From Planctomycetota bacterium (GTDB lineage: Bacteria > Planctomycetota > Planctomycetia > Pirellulales > Lacipirellulaceae), in NCBI GenBank assembly GCA_029781135.1, contig JAKOXH010000071.1, forward strand, positions 62,001 to 126,000: a stretch of DNA of 64,000 nt, read 5' to 3'. The notes under the pieces are model-generated. The model saw only the letters and a program-made list of their open reading frames with translations. It searched no databases and was not told the origin of the DNA. This document shows positions 28,771 to 37,400 of this stretch, piece after piece (positions within the stretch are counted from its first letter, which is position 1; each line of letters starts with the position of its first letter). A program made the position numbers and the translations under genes.

Positions 28771-28983
28771 ATGACATCGATACAGTTTGAGACCGAATTG
28801 AGCGGGGAATCGGCGCTCGTGCTACCACCCGAAGTGCTGGCGAAACTGCCTAAATCGGGCAAGGCCAAGGTCTTGGTGCTTGTCGAGGGTGACTTGGAAG
28901 ACGATGAATGGCGACGGGCCTCGTACGAGCAGTTTATGAAAGATGATAGCCCCGAAGATGCGATTTATGATGCTTACCCATGA
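28771..28983 (+). CDS. Antitoxin of a PemK-type pair
   Basis: A protein of 70 residues. The first part (IQFETELSGESALVLPPEVLAKLP) looks like a short AbrB-like or beta-rich DNA-binding module. The acidic C-terminus (DDEWRRASYEQFMKDDSPEDAIYD) is the toxin-neutralising tail seen in antitoxins paired with PemK/MazF toxins. It overlaps the toxin gene by four bases (ATGA). A possible promoter is TTGCTG (28736), 17 bases, TACGAT (28759), which would place the transcript start at or near the ATG, giving a nearly leaderless mRNA. No ribosome-binding site is seen. Confidence 0.82.
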   Translation: MTSIQFETELSGESALVLPPEVLAKLPKSGKAKVLVLVEGDLEDDEWRRASYEQFMKDDSPEDAIYDAYP

Positions 28984-29294
28984 AATTTGGTGAGGTCTTC
29001 ATCTGCCGTTTTCCATTCACCTCGGGGCAGGTAAGTAAGCCTCGACCAGCTTTGGCACTTTTCGATGTCGGCTCCGATGTGGTCATCTGCCGGATAACAT
29101 CGGCCCAGCACACCGATGCATTTGATATCTCATGGGCTGATTGGGCGGCCGCCGGTTTAGCGAAACCATCGATTGTCCGGCTGAGCCGTTTGGTGACGGC
29201 TGAAAAGTCACTCTTGCACGTCCGCGTCGGTGAATTGACGGGACGCGATAAAGAGGCGATTCGTCAAATTTGGAATTCCCACATGACACTCTAA
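28980..29294 (+). CDS. PemK/MazF-family toxin
   Basis: A protein of 104 residues. GEVFICRFPFTSGQVSKPRPALAL is the N-terminal signature of the MazF/PemK mRNA interferase fold. Arg22 in KPRPAL is the conserved active-site region. IVRLSRLVTAEKSLL and IRQIWNSH fit the middle and C-terminal parts. It would cut mRNA at short specific sites when the antitoxin is degraded. It is translationally coupled to the antitoxin. The pair lies between two copies of the 3' end of the sigma gene. Confidence 0.9.
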   Translation: MKFGEVFICRFPFTSGQVSKPRPALALFDVGSDVVICRITSAQHTDAFDISWADWAAAGLAKPSIVRLSRLVTAEKSLLHVRVGELTGRDKEAIRQIWNSHMTL

Positions 29295-29323
29295 TTTTGC
29301 CGCAAGTCTGGCAAGTCGAATTC

Positions 29324-29379
29324 ACAAAATGGCCGATAGCCTGCAAGACCCGCGCGACCGGTTAGCGGAGTTGCTCTAA
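29324..29379 (+). repeat. 56-bp direct repeat, copy 2 (captured sigma 3' end)
   Basis: It reads in frame as KMADSLQDPRDRLAELL plus TAA, the end of the sigma factor with one conservative change. It has no upstream coding part, so it is a leftover or captured gene end 30 bases after the toxin stop. Confidence 0.9.
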
Positions 29380-29390
29380 CGATTTTGGCT

Positions 29391-29556
29391 GGGTGCCACT
29401 GGCTTCGCCAGTGTTTGGTGATCGGACGGCCACGCACGATATTCACTCGAATAGGTCGTGCATCAGCTTGCGCTCAGCTACACGACGCTGGAGAAGTTAA
29501 GACTATTCGTTGTGCCGTAAGGGTTTTGCATCCGGAGCACTGGCAGAGCCAGTGGC
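29391..29556. repeat. Inverted pair of CACTGGC-type hairpins
   Basis: GCCACTGGCTTCGCCAGTG (29395-29413) and CACTGGCAGAGCCAGTGGC (29538-29556) are each hairpins and together an inverted pair about 125 bases apart. A variant occurs near 48220-48250. Confidence 0.65.
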
Positions 29557-29598
29557 GCCCGGCGCAAATCCTTCTTCGTAGAAGAACGCCACACCAAG

Positions 29599-29787
29599 TT
29601 AAAGAATGCCATCGCGCTTCAAGTCGGCCACGAACTCACCGTGGGACACGACAGGCTCCTCGCGGCGTTCGGCAATCGCGGCCAAATCTTCCAAATCTTC
29701 TAGAAGTTTCTCGTACTGGGGCAGCGGCAGAACGACAGCGGTTCGTGCGCCATGCTCATCAGTTATATAATGCAAAGTGTCGCTCAT
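29599..29787 (-). CDS. Orphan Phd/RelB-like antitoxin
   Basis: A protein of 62 residues: YITDEHGARTAVVLPLPQYE, then LLEDLEDLAAIAERREEP and an Asp/Glu tail, the pattern of Phd/YefM-type antitoxins that pair with RelE toxins. ATG 29787 is preferred over an in-frame start at 29832. On this strand a RelE gene would be expected just after the stop, but only about 200 bases of repeat DNA lie there before the sigma duplicate, so the toxin is missing. It may act as an anti-addiction remnant or repress elsewhere. Confidence 0.75.
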   Translation of the reverse strand: MSDTLHYITDEHGARTAVVLPLPQYEKLLEDLEDLAAIAERREEPVVSHGEFVADLKRDGIL

Positions 29788-29885
29788 TGGATGCCTGTGA
29801 GAAGACTTTTGACCAGCGTATCGCCCCACCAATTTAGAATACCTGTTACCGCGAGCGGAATCCAGGCAGGACGGTCAGCGTGTAG

Positions 29886-30875
29886 CTATTTCTTCCATAG
29901 CCGTTCATCTATGAACGCAAACGCCTCGGCGTATGCCGCGTCGACGGCCTGGGCATCGGCCCCGGCAAGGCCGTGCTCGGCGTCCTTTACGGTGATCAGT
30001 TTGTGTGGAACGCCAGCCTGCCGCAGTCGCTCGGCCATCATGGTGGATTGCTCGTAGGGCACGTCGGTGTCCTTCGTGCCGTGGACCAAAACCGTGGGCG
30101 GATAGTCGGCCGTCACATTTTTGATGGGCATGAACGGATTGAACCGCTCGGCTTCTTTCTGCGGATCCCAACCCGATACCGCCTGCGGCCAGGTGCCCGT
30201 TTGGCGGCAATATTCGTAAAAAGCGCCGCCATTGCCATGGCGATTCGGCGCCTCGGCAATGGGTGGGCCGCTGACTTGCCGATAGGCCTCCTCTCGCGAT
30301 AAATGGCTATGGTGATGGCGAGGATAGGGGCTCGGTTTGCTGTACCAGTCGCCGATCAAATCGCCATAGCCGTACAAAGAGAACAGGGCTTGAGGACGGG
30401 GCTGAACGCGAAACCCGCTGGTCAGCGTGAGATACCCGCCGGCCGAACCGCCAACGACTGCCAAGCGATCGGGATCAGCATGAAACAGCCGCGGGCCATC
30501 GTGTCGTAGCCAGCGGAAGGCGTCTTCCAAATCAGCGATGATTTCGGGAAGCTTCGTTTCTGGGGCAAGCCGGTAATCGATCGAGACCAGAACGTAGCCA
30601 GCGGAAAGTGCGTGCTGCTTCACGCGCCGATCAACGCCACGCCGGTCGCCCATGATTAAGGCGCCACCGTGAATCCACACGAGCACGGGACGAATCAGTT
30701 CGTCGGCAGGGCGCAATACATCGGCTTTGATCGCCAGGTCGCCAACCGTCTTGTACGTGTGCGCGGTAGATTTCATATCGCCGGTTTGGCCGTGGCACTT
30801 GCCCGCCAATAGGATGCCGGAGCCGAAAACAGCGCCGCGTCGGACGAATTCGCGCCGAGTTATATCGGAAGTCAT
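29886..30875 (-). CDS. Tat-exported alpha/beta hydrolase (esterase/lipase)
   Basis: A protein of 329 residues. A twin-arginine signal (TRREFVRRGAVFGSGILLAG) predicts folded export. The hydrolase domain has the oxyanion motif HGGALIMGDRRG, the nucleophile elbow VVGGSAGGYL and the C-terminal acid and base in VLVHGTKDTDVP and DAEHGLAGA. This is the hormone-sensitive-lipase-like/BD-FAE group. The substrate is probably an ester of a short acid or a carbohydrate. No sugar-active neighbours are present. Confidence 0.9.
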   Translation of the reverse strand: MTSDITRREFVRRGAVFGSGILLAGKCHGQTGDMKSTAHTYKTVGDLAIKADVLRPADELIRPVLVWIHGGALIMGDRRGVDRRVKQHALSAGYVLVSIDYRLAPETKLPEIIADLEDAFRWLRHDGPRLFHADPDRLAVVGGSAGGYLTLTSGFRVQPRPQALFSLYGYGDLIGDWYSKPSPYPRHHHSHLSREEAYRQVSGPPIAEAPNRHGNGGAFYEYCRQTGTWPQAVSGWDPQKEAERFNPFMPIKNVTADYPPTVLVHGTKDTDVPYEQSTMMAERLRQAGVPHKLITVKDAEHGLAGADAQAVDAAYAEAFAFIDERLWKK

Positions 30876-31059
30876 GACTTGCCTTCAAGGGACGAGAAAC
30901 GAACGTGCCCGTAGTATAGCGAAAGCTGGACGCCGGCATATTTCCATTGGGCCAAGTCGCCGACGGATTTCCGTGATGCAACGCGTTAGCGCTCTGGAAG
31001 GTGCTAACCCGGCCAGCTCATTGGACACCGACCCATCGTGCAAGTTATACTTTCATTAT

Positions 31060-31299
31060 ATGAGTCACACGATTCCCGTCGTTTATGATTCCGGCGTATT
31101 TCGCCCGTTAGAGCCGGTTGATTTGGCTCCGGGTACGCGCGCGGAAGTGATTCCTTTAACCGCGGATCCGCAGTTAGCGGAACTGGCCGCCGAGTCAGCG
31201 TGGCCGAATGGTTACTTCGATGAGACAGCGGGCGCGCTCGCGGGCGAGCGAATTGAACGGCCGGCGCAGGGCGATTTGCCGCAGCGAGACACTTGGTGA
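31060..31299 (+). CDS. Antitoxin of a VapBC-like pair (DUF104/AF2212 type)
   Basis: A protein of 79 residues. IPVVYDSGVFRPLEPVDLAPGTRAEV is the N-terminal beta-rich pattern of the AF2212-like antitoxin family. The C-terminal half is acidic and would wrap the toxin. It shares one base with the toxin start (TGATG). Upstream, TATACT (31046-31051) could be a -10 element giving a very short leader. No Shine-Dalgarno is seen. Confidence 0.8.
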   Translation: MSHTIPVVYDSGVFRPLEPVDLAPGTRAEVIPLTADPQLAELAAESAWPNGYFDETAGALAGERIERPAQGDLPQRDTW

Positions 31300-31706
31300 T
31301 GGCATATTTGCTCGACACCAATTCTTGGATCGACTATCTGAAGCACGCAAATAGTCCCATTCGCGTGCGACTACAGGCCGAACGGCCGAACAATATTGTC
31401 AGCTGTTCCATCGTCAGATCCGAGCTGTTTCATGGAGCGCTGAAATATGGAAACGCGAATCGGCGTGTGGCACTTGTTTTGGCGACTCTTGCACCTTTCC
31501 ACTCGCATCCGTTCGACGACAGCGCTGCGTTGGAATACGGTCGAATCCGCCATGCGCTCGAAACCGCGGGCAAAATCATCGGACCTTTCGATTTGCAGAT
31601 CGCCGCAATTTGTCTTGTACATGGTTGCACGCTCGTCACAATGAACACGGGCGAGTTCTCGCGTGTGACTGGATTGTCGTTCGAAAATTGGGTACCGACC
31701 AAATGA
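31299..31706 (+). CDS. vapC: VapC-like PIN-domain toxin
   Basis: A protein of 135 residues with the PIN nuclease metal site: Asp6 in LLDTNSW, Glu42 in VRSELFHG, Asp98 in GPFDLQIAA and Asn116 in TMNTGEF. VapC toxins usually cut tRNA or rRNA. ATG 31299 overlaps the antitoxin stop by one base. In-frame TTG and GTG codons directly upstream (31293, 31296) are less likely starts. All catalytic residues are intact, so it should be active. Confidence 0.9.
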   Translation: MAYLLDTNSWIDYLKHANSPIRVRLQAERPNNIVSCSIVRSELFHGALKYGNANRRVALVLATLAPFHSHPFDDSAALEYGRIRHALETAGKIIGPFDLQIAAICLVHGCTLVTMNTGEFSRVTGLSFENWVPTK

Positions 31707-31841
31707 GCTTTCTTGACAAGCCTCCATTGAGCGGTAGCTTGCGAACGAAGCTGAACCGGTGGACGCGACGCGGCTCATCCGGCGAAGTTATCAGCTTGTA
31801 AGACATTCCCTTCACAACAAATCGTAACCACCTGATCCTCC

Positions 31842-33062
31842 ATGGCAGTCCGCCTTTCCAGTTTGCCGATTATCGAGCACTGGAATTGCCACAATTGCGC
31901 CGCATGTTGTCGCGAGACAGTGATTCGGCTCGATGCGGAGGATGTGGCGCGGCTGCAATCACAGCAGTGGGAGCAGCAGCCGGAGTTTCAAGGCGTGCGC
32001 GTCGTGCGGCGTTCAGTCCTTCTTGGCCGGGCCCCAGTGCTCGCCCACAAAGCGGATGGAAGTTGCGTGTTCCTCACCGCCGCAGGCCTTTGCCGCATTC
32101 ACGAGGTTTTTGGAGCGGATGCCAAACCGCTCGCGTGCCGGCAGTTCCCTTTGCAGGTCGTGCGTTGGGAACGAAAGACTTTTGCAACGGTATTGCGAAG
32201 TTGTCCATCGGCCGCGGCAGAGCGGGGGCGGCCCGTTAGCGAGCATCTAGGATTCTTGAAACGATTGGTGAAGGACGAGGGAGGCCGTGTGGCTGCGCCC
32301 GCCGTGGCCGGGCGAGTGCGGCGCGGGTGGAATGATTTTGAATACGTGGCTTCAGCGCTGGAGCGATGCCTTACGGATGAACGCCTGCCGCTGGTGCGGC
32401 GCGTCGCAAAGTGCGTGCGGTTCTGCAATCTGATCGAACAATGCCGTTGGAAGCATCTCGCGCCCGAATCGGTGGCTGGAGTTATTCAGGCAGCGGAAGA
32501 GCTTTCCGACCACGAGTTGGGAGAACTGTTTCGCGACCGGGTCGTCCCTGGCAAACGTACTTCGAGATTATTTCGCCGGTTGGGGGCACACTTTGTCCGC
32601 TGTTTTCCTGGCGGCAAGCCCACGCGGACTTTACGAGATCATTGGTACGCGATGCGCGCCAGCGGGCGACTGGCAAAGGCACACACACTTCCCGCGGATT
32701 TGCACCCGCGTTTTGCCGCCGTGGCTTCTGAGCAACTGGAACGGGCGCTTGGGCCGCTAGGCGACGACGTGCTAAAACCGCTAGAACGTTGTTTTGTGGC
32801 GCACGCAGTTTCTCGCAGATATGCTCTATCGCACTCGAATTCGTCGCTGCTGGATAGTACGCGCAGACTTACCTTCATGCATCCAATGGCGATGTGGCTG
32901 CTCCGCTGGCTGGCCGTCGATCGCGAGCCGACTGCGGAAGACATGATCGAGATCGTCGTCGCACTGGAGCGCGGAATGGCGACGGCGGGCTTGGATCGCG
33001 CCGTTCACTGGCTGGCGGAGAGTAGGGAACTCGAGCGGCTTGCGGCCTGGTATGCACGGTAA
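31842..33062 (+). CDS. YkgJ-family cysteine cluster protein
   Basis: A protein of 406 residues. The N-terminal 110 residues carry the cluster motif CHNCAACC, followed by Cys in GSCVFL, AGLCRIH and PLACRQFP, which is the YkgJ pattern proposed to bind zinc or an iron-sulphur cluster. The remaining 290 residues are helical and not recognised. LSHSNSSLLDSTRRLTFMHP (about 327-346) is a distinctive segment. The cluster part is typical but the large C-terminal domain is unusual for the family, which is often only 100-150 residues. Function unknown. Confidence 0.85.
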   Translation: MAVRLSSLPIIEHWNCHNCAACCRETVIRLDAEDVARLQSQQWEQQPEFQGVRVVRRSVLLGRAPVLAHKADGSCVFLTAAGLCRIHEVFGADAKPLACRQFPLQVVRWERKTFATVLRSCPSAAAERGRPVSEHLGFLKRLVKDEGGRVAAPAVAGRVRRGWNDFEYVASALERCLTDERLPLVRRVAKCVRFCNLIEQCRWKHLAPESVAGVIQAAEELSDHELGELFRDRVVPGKRTSRLFRRLGAHFVRCFPGGKPTRTLRDHWYAMRASGRLAKAHTLPADLHPRFAAVASEQLERALGPLGDDVLKPLERCFVAHAVSRRYALSHSNSSLLDSTRRLTFMHPMAMWLLRWLAVDREPTAEDMIEIVVALERGMATAGLDRAVHWLAESRELERLAAWYAR

Positions 33063-33252
33063 AACAAATCCAAAAGGCGAATGCAGGCGAATGCCAATCG
33101 CTTTGTAATGGCTGTAGGGATTGCATGCTAGGCTAGCAGCGAAACGTGACTGCGTACCTCGCGCAAAGGGCCTATTTTCATAGTGGCTGGCGCGACCACT
33201 GCCTAAGATGAAAGCTGGGTGCGAAATTGGCCGACACTTGGGAGATAGAGGC

Positions 33253-33861
33253 GTGGTACGCGATCGCGCAGAGCTGCTCATCTTTGGTTTCGGAACGATT
33301 GGACTGATTCTGATCGCCGCCGTTCTGGCATACGGTCAGCCGCCCCAAGGTGGTCCAGGAGGACCATCAGGGGGAAATAGCGGACCGCAGGGCGGAAGCC
33401 AGCAGGGCGACCATGGAGGGCCGCCTCCCGTGTATCAGCGGCATGGATTCGACGGGAAGCGCAACGGAAGTGAGTGGCGAAATGGGTGGAATCGGCGGCA
33501 GGCCTGGGTGATGCCGCAGGAATCGAGCGGCTGGTTTCAGCGACCGTACCCGTATCACTTGGACTACTACAAAATGCGCTGGGGCGGTAGCTACGCGCCG
33601 TACTTTGGCAATTTATACGGAGTTCCTTTCGGCACGCCACAGGTGGTGAACGGAGGCTGGGGGCTAGGAACTGGTGGCTGGGGCCCGGGCGGCGGTGGGC
33701 CGCCGGGATATGAATGGTTGGATGGCCCATCGGCCACAAATGCTGAGGTTGGTAATTCCGCCGGCGGCGTGGTCGTTGAACAAGCAGGCCCCGCGCCGGT
33801 TAGTGATTCTCAATCCGCAGGAACTAAAAACAGTGAACCCTTGCCAGCACCGAAGAAATGA
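33253..33861 (+). CDS. Small secreted Gly/aromatic-rich protein
   Basis: A protein of 202 residues from GTG 33253, which follows GGAG by 8 bases. ATG 33208 is the alternative start. One membrane segment or signal peptide (LLIFGFGTIGLILIAAVLAYG) is followed by a Gly/Pro/Gln-rich low-complexity stretch (about 35-65) and a region with PYPYHLDYYKMRWGGSYAPY. Cell-surface location is likely. No family is recognised. A second small secreted protein with a similar aromatic patch follows 93 bases downstream. Confidence 0.6.
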   Translation: MVRDRAELLIFGFGTIGLILIAAVLAYGQPPQGGPGGPSGGNSGPQGGSQQGDHGGPPPVYQRHGFDGKRNGSEWRNGWNRRQAWVMPQESSGWFQRPYPYHLDYYKMRWGGSYAPYFGNLYGVPFGTPQVVNGGWGLGTGGWGPGGGGPPGYEWLDGPSATNAEVGNSAGGVVVEQAGPAPVSDSQSAGTKNSEPLPAPKK

Positions 33862-33954
33862 ATTGTGATGGCTAGCGGCGAACTGGAACGCGTACGTTTT
33901 CAGCGAGAACTCGGCTGGCAAGCGTTGCCGAACGTAATTGCAGGGAGGCAAAGG

Positions 33955-34344
33955 ATGAAGTACTCGACATATCGACGTGCGCGATTGGTATCTTTTTGCG
34001 CGATAGTCTCGCTTCTGCTGACTTGCGGCGTTTCATTCTGTTTAGGCGCTGAGAATGGCGCGCCCGCCACACCGCCGGCAAATCAAGCGACGGGTCCGCA
34101 AAGTGTCCGGTCAGGCGGAATGTTGGAGCAGTCGTACAATTATCATCGTCAACCTGATTCCCAGGCGGCATCGGTGACCACCGGTGCTGGCTCCGCGCGT
34201 AGCGGCGGCTGGTACCACTACGGTTTTCCGGTGGAAAGTTACCGCTGGGGCTACTTTGGGGCTGAGCGCAATTATCCGCGCGTCATGTGGCACACGGGCT
34301 GGTATGGCGACCAAGTGAAGACGGAAATTTGGCACGGGTATTGA
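33955..34344 (+). CDS. Small secreted Tyr/Trp-rich protein
   Basis: A protein of 129 residues from ATG 33955, six bases after GGGAGG. The signal peptide (VSFCAIVSLLLTCGVSFCLG) may include a lipoprotein-like Cys. The mature part ends in an aromatic patch (WYHYGFPVESYRWGYFGAER). It resembles the patch of the preceding protein, so the two may be diverged paralogues or partners. Function unknown. Confidence 0.65.
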   Translation: MKYSTYRRARLVSFCAIVSLLLTCGVSFCLGAENGAPATPPANQATGPQSVRSGGMLEQSYNYHRQPDSQAASVTTGAGSARSGGWYHYGFPVESYRWGYFGAERNYPRVMWHTGWYGDQVKTEIWHGY

Positions 34345-34346
34345 TC

Positions 34347-34370
34347 ACGCTGGTGGGCTATGCCCACCCT
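34347..34370. repeat. Short hairpin repeat (GTGGGC...GCCCAC)
   Basis: GGTGGGCTATGCCCACC is a hairpin of the type seen twice at 49395-49449. It is followed by a run of phrase-like CTCGC repeats up to the end of bamA. Confidence 0.55.
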
Positions 34371-34422
34371 ACGCACTCGCTCCTCGCTCCTCGCCGCTCG
34401 CGCCTCGCCACTCGCCGCTGTC

Positions 34423-37400
34423 TCAACGTTGCAGGCCGATATTGAAGCTGAAGACCTGCGTGTTGTCCGTATCGGCTTTGGCAACGGGGAAAGCAAAGTC
34501 GAGGGCGATCGGCGCCGGGCCCATTGCCGGCACCGTAATTCGCAACCCAAGGCCTGGCGCAACGCGGAAGTCTTGCGAGTGGATCGCGACATTCTGTTCG
34601 ACCGTGCCAAAATCCACGAAAGCCACGCCGTGGATCATGTCGTCGGCGCTGAGCGGGAATAGATACTCGAGCGTGTTGAGCCATTCGAATTGACCACCGA
34701 CCTGCACATGGGTTGCCGCGTCGACAGGTGACGCGCCGCGGAACTCGAAGCCACGTAACGTGGAGAAGCCGCCGGCAAAGAAGTTCTCAAACACAGGCGT
34801 ATCGTTGCCCGTGAAGCCGACGCGGGTCGACGCCGTGAGCACATGCCGACCCGAATGGTCGGGCCGTTCGGCAAGCAAAAAGTACTGGCGTGCATCGACG
34901 ATCGCGCGGGGATACTGGAAACTTCCCACGACCTCTTCCAGTTCGAGTTGCAGGAAGTGACCTTCCGTCGCCAGGAATGCGCTATCGCGCGTATCATTCG
35001 CAACGGTCCACTTGAAGCCGTGGATCGTGTTGGAGCCGACGGTTTCGGTGAGTTCTGGCGGCGCGGGATTGGCCGGATTGCTGATCACCACGTTTTCGCC
35101 GCGGTAGGCCACGGCGGTCGAAAGGTCGTTCTCGACCCACTGGTAACCAAGTGAAACACGGCCGCCCGCGCGTTCTTCATCCCAGTCGCGATACTTGCGC
35201 GTGAAATACGAACCGCTCAAGCCCAGGCTAACTTGCGAGTCCATCAGGTTTGGCTCGGTGAAACTAGCCAAATACCGCTGCACTTGCGTGCCGGGAGCGG
35301 CTTCCAAGCGGAAGCGCTGTCCGGCACCGCGCCACGCGCGGCCACTGACAAAATCATCCCAGCTCGTGGGTGGGCGGGTCCAATCGAAGTTCTGTTCGTC
35401 GAGCAAGATTTGGCCGACGAGGCCGGCGTCGGAGTTCACGGCCACACCCAACATCAGGCGGCCGGTTTGGGCTTCGCTGAGCACAACGTCCATATCGACG
35501 GCCGGGTCATTGAACATCTGCGTGGGTGTAAATGGATCAACCGGCCCCGTAGCAGGGCCTGTGCCGGGCGGCGGCGCAATCGGTGTGATATTCGGATTGG
35601 GGGGCAACATTTGTGGCGGTGGTCCGGCTGGCGGAGCACCGTAAGCGGGTGCCGGCGCGTATTGCGGCACCGGCTGCGGAGCGGGAGCATATTGAGGAGC
35701 CGGGTAGGACGGCGGCGGTAACGTTTCTGCCGTTGGAACCGGAGGAGCGGCGAAAGGTGGCGTGGCCACTGGGGCAGTAACGGTCGTCGGCTGCGTTGGT
35801 GGTAGTTGCGGCTCGGTAATGGCCGTTTGCTGGACCGGGTACTTCGTCGTGCCGGCGGCGACTGTATCGGGGCCGGTGGCTCCCACCGTCTGGCCGCCGT
35901 AGGCAGTCGAACCGTATTGATTGTAGGGCGTTACCGCCGCTGGCTGCGCCGTGTATTGACCAGAAGTGTTGTAGACAGCTTGCGTGGCTGTTGCTGGTGG
36001 GGCGTAACTTGGAGTCGTTGCTGCTTGGTAGGGACTTTGTGTGCGGACCGTGAACCGTTGATACGTGTTTTGGTTCGAGGGAGCATTTTGTTGTTGAGTG
36101 ACTTGTTGCGTTGGCTGCTGATAAGCGTATTGCGATTGCGGATACGATGTACCGCTTGACCAGCCTTGGTTCGATTGTGCTACAGCATCAGCAGGTTCAT
36201 CATAAGGCGGACGACGTACTTCGTACGCCTGTGGTGTGGAAGCACCGGAAGCCGATCGACCACCTGGAGCACTGATTTGTTGATCGGATGATGCCGTAAC
36301 GTTAACGGATGCAATTTCAGGCTGCGACTCGAGATAGATATGGATGTCCGCGGCATCGTCGCCAGGGACGAAATTAGCTGGCGGTGCAACCTTATAAGTG
36401 GGCACCGGCGGAGCTTGTAGCGATGGCTCGGCGGAAGGAGGTGCAATCAGTGCGGGGCCATCGACCGCTGCGGACGGCGTTGTCGCCCATGCGTCGTTGA
36501 CGCGTTGCGGTGTTTCATCGGGGCTTTGTCCGCGGAAGCCAGAGCCTTTCTTTCGGCTGGCCATTTCCGAATCGTTGGAGCCTGGGAGAGTATAGGTGAT
36601 CTTTGGTGAAACCCCGCGAACCGGATCGGTAAGGAACAAACCGCTGGCCTGCAAACGCCGCTCGCTCGCGCGCAGTTCACGAACGTCGGCAATTTGGCCC
36701 GATTGGAAGGAGAGCCGGTTCAAGGCTGTCTGAATCTTCGTGTGCGGATTATCGCCGTTGATGTGAACGTAAATATTGCCGACGCGCCAACGTTTGCCTT
36801 CCTCGATGTGGTACATCAGCTTCAGCTTGCCGGGTTCCTCCAGATAAATCGGCTCGGCCTCGACATCGGCAAAAATATAGCCTTGGCTGCCATAGAGCTC
36901 CTTGAGCCAGGCCACGTCGGCATTCATGCGCGCTTGCTCAAAAGGTTGCGGACCCGGCGCCAGCGGCCGGAAGAAATGGTAGACGCGGTCCACGGCCGTG
37001 CGGTCGGTCGGATCGGGCTTCATTTCGACGCCCGACGTCAGCGACTTGCTGGAGAACAAGCGGTTACCAATAAAGGCGACACTTTCCACCTGGTAACGTT
37101 TGCCTTCGTGGACGACGAACCGCAACGTGACCCATTTGTTTTTGTCGTCGAAGATCAACTCGCGGCCGATCTTCGCGTCGAAATAGCCGAACGAACGGTA
37201 ATATTCGGTGAGTTTTTTGACGTCGGAATCAATTTGATCGCGATCAACGTAGCCTTTGAAGATCATCAGCGTGGGCGGCTTCGAGTCGATTTTGGTACGC
37301 AGCCGGCTTTCGCTGACAAACTCATTGCCAATGAACTCGACCTTCCAAATCTTCTGTGCCTGCCCTTCATGGATCACGAAGACGATACCGTGATCGGTTG

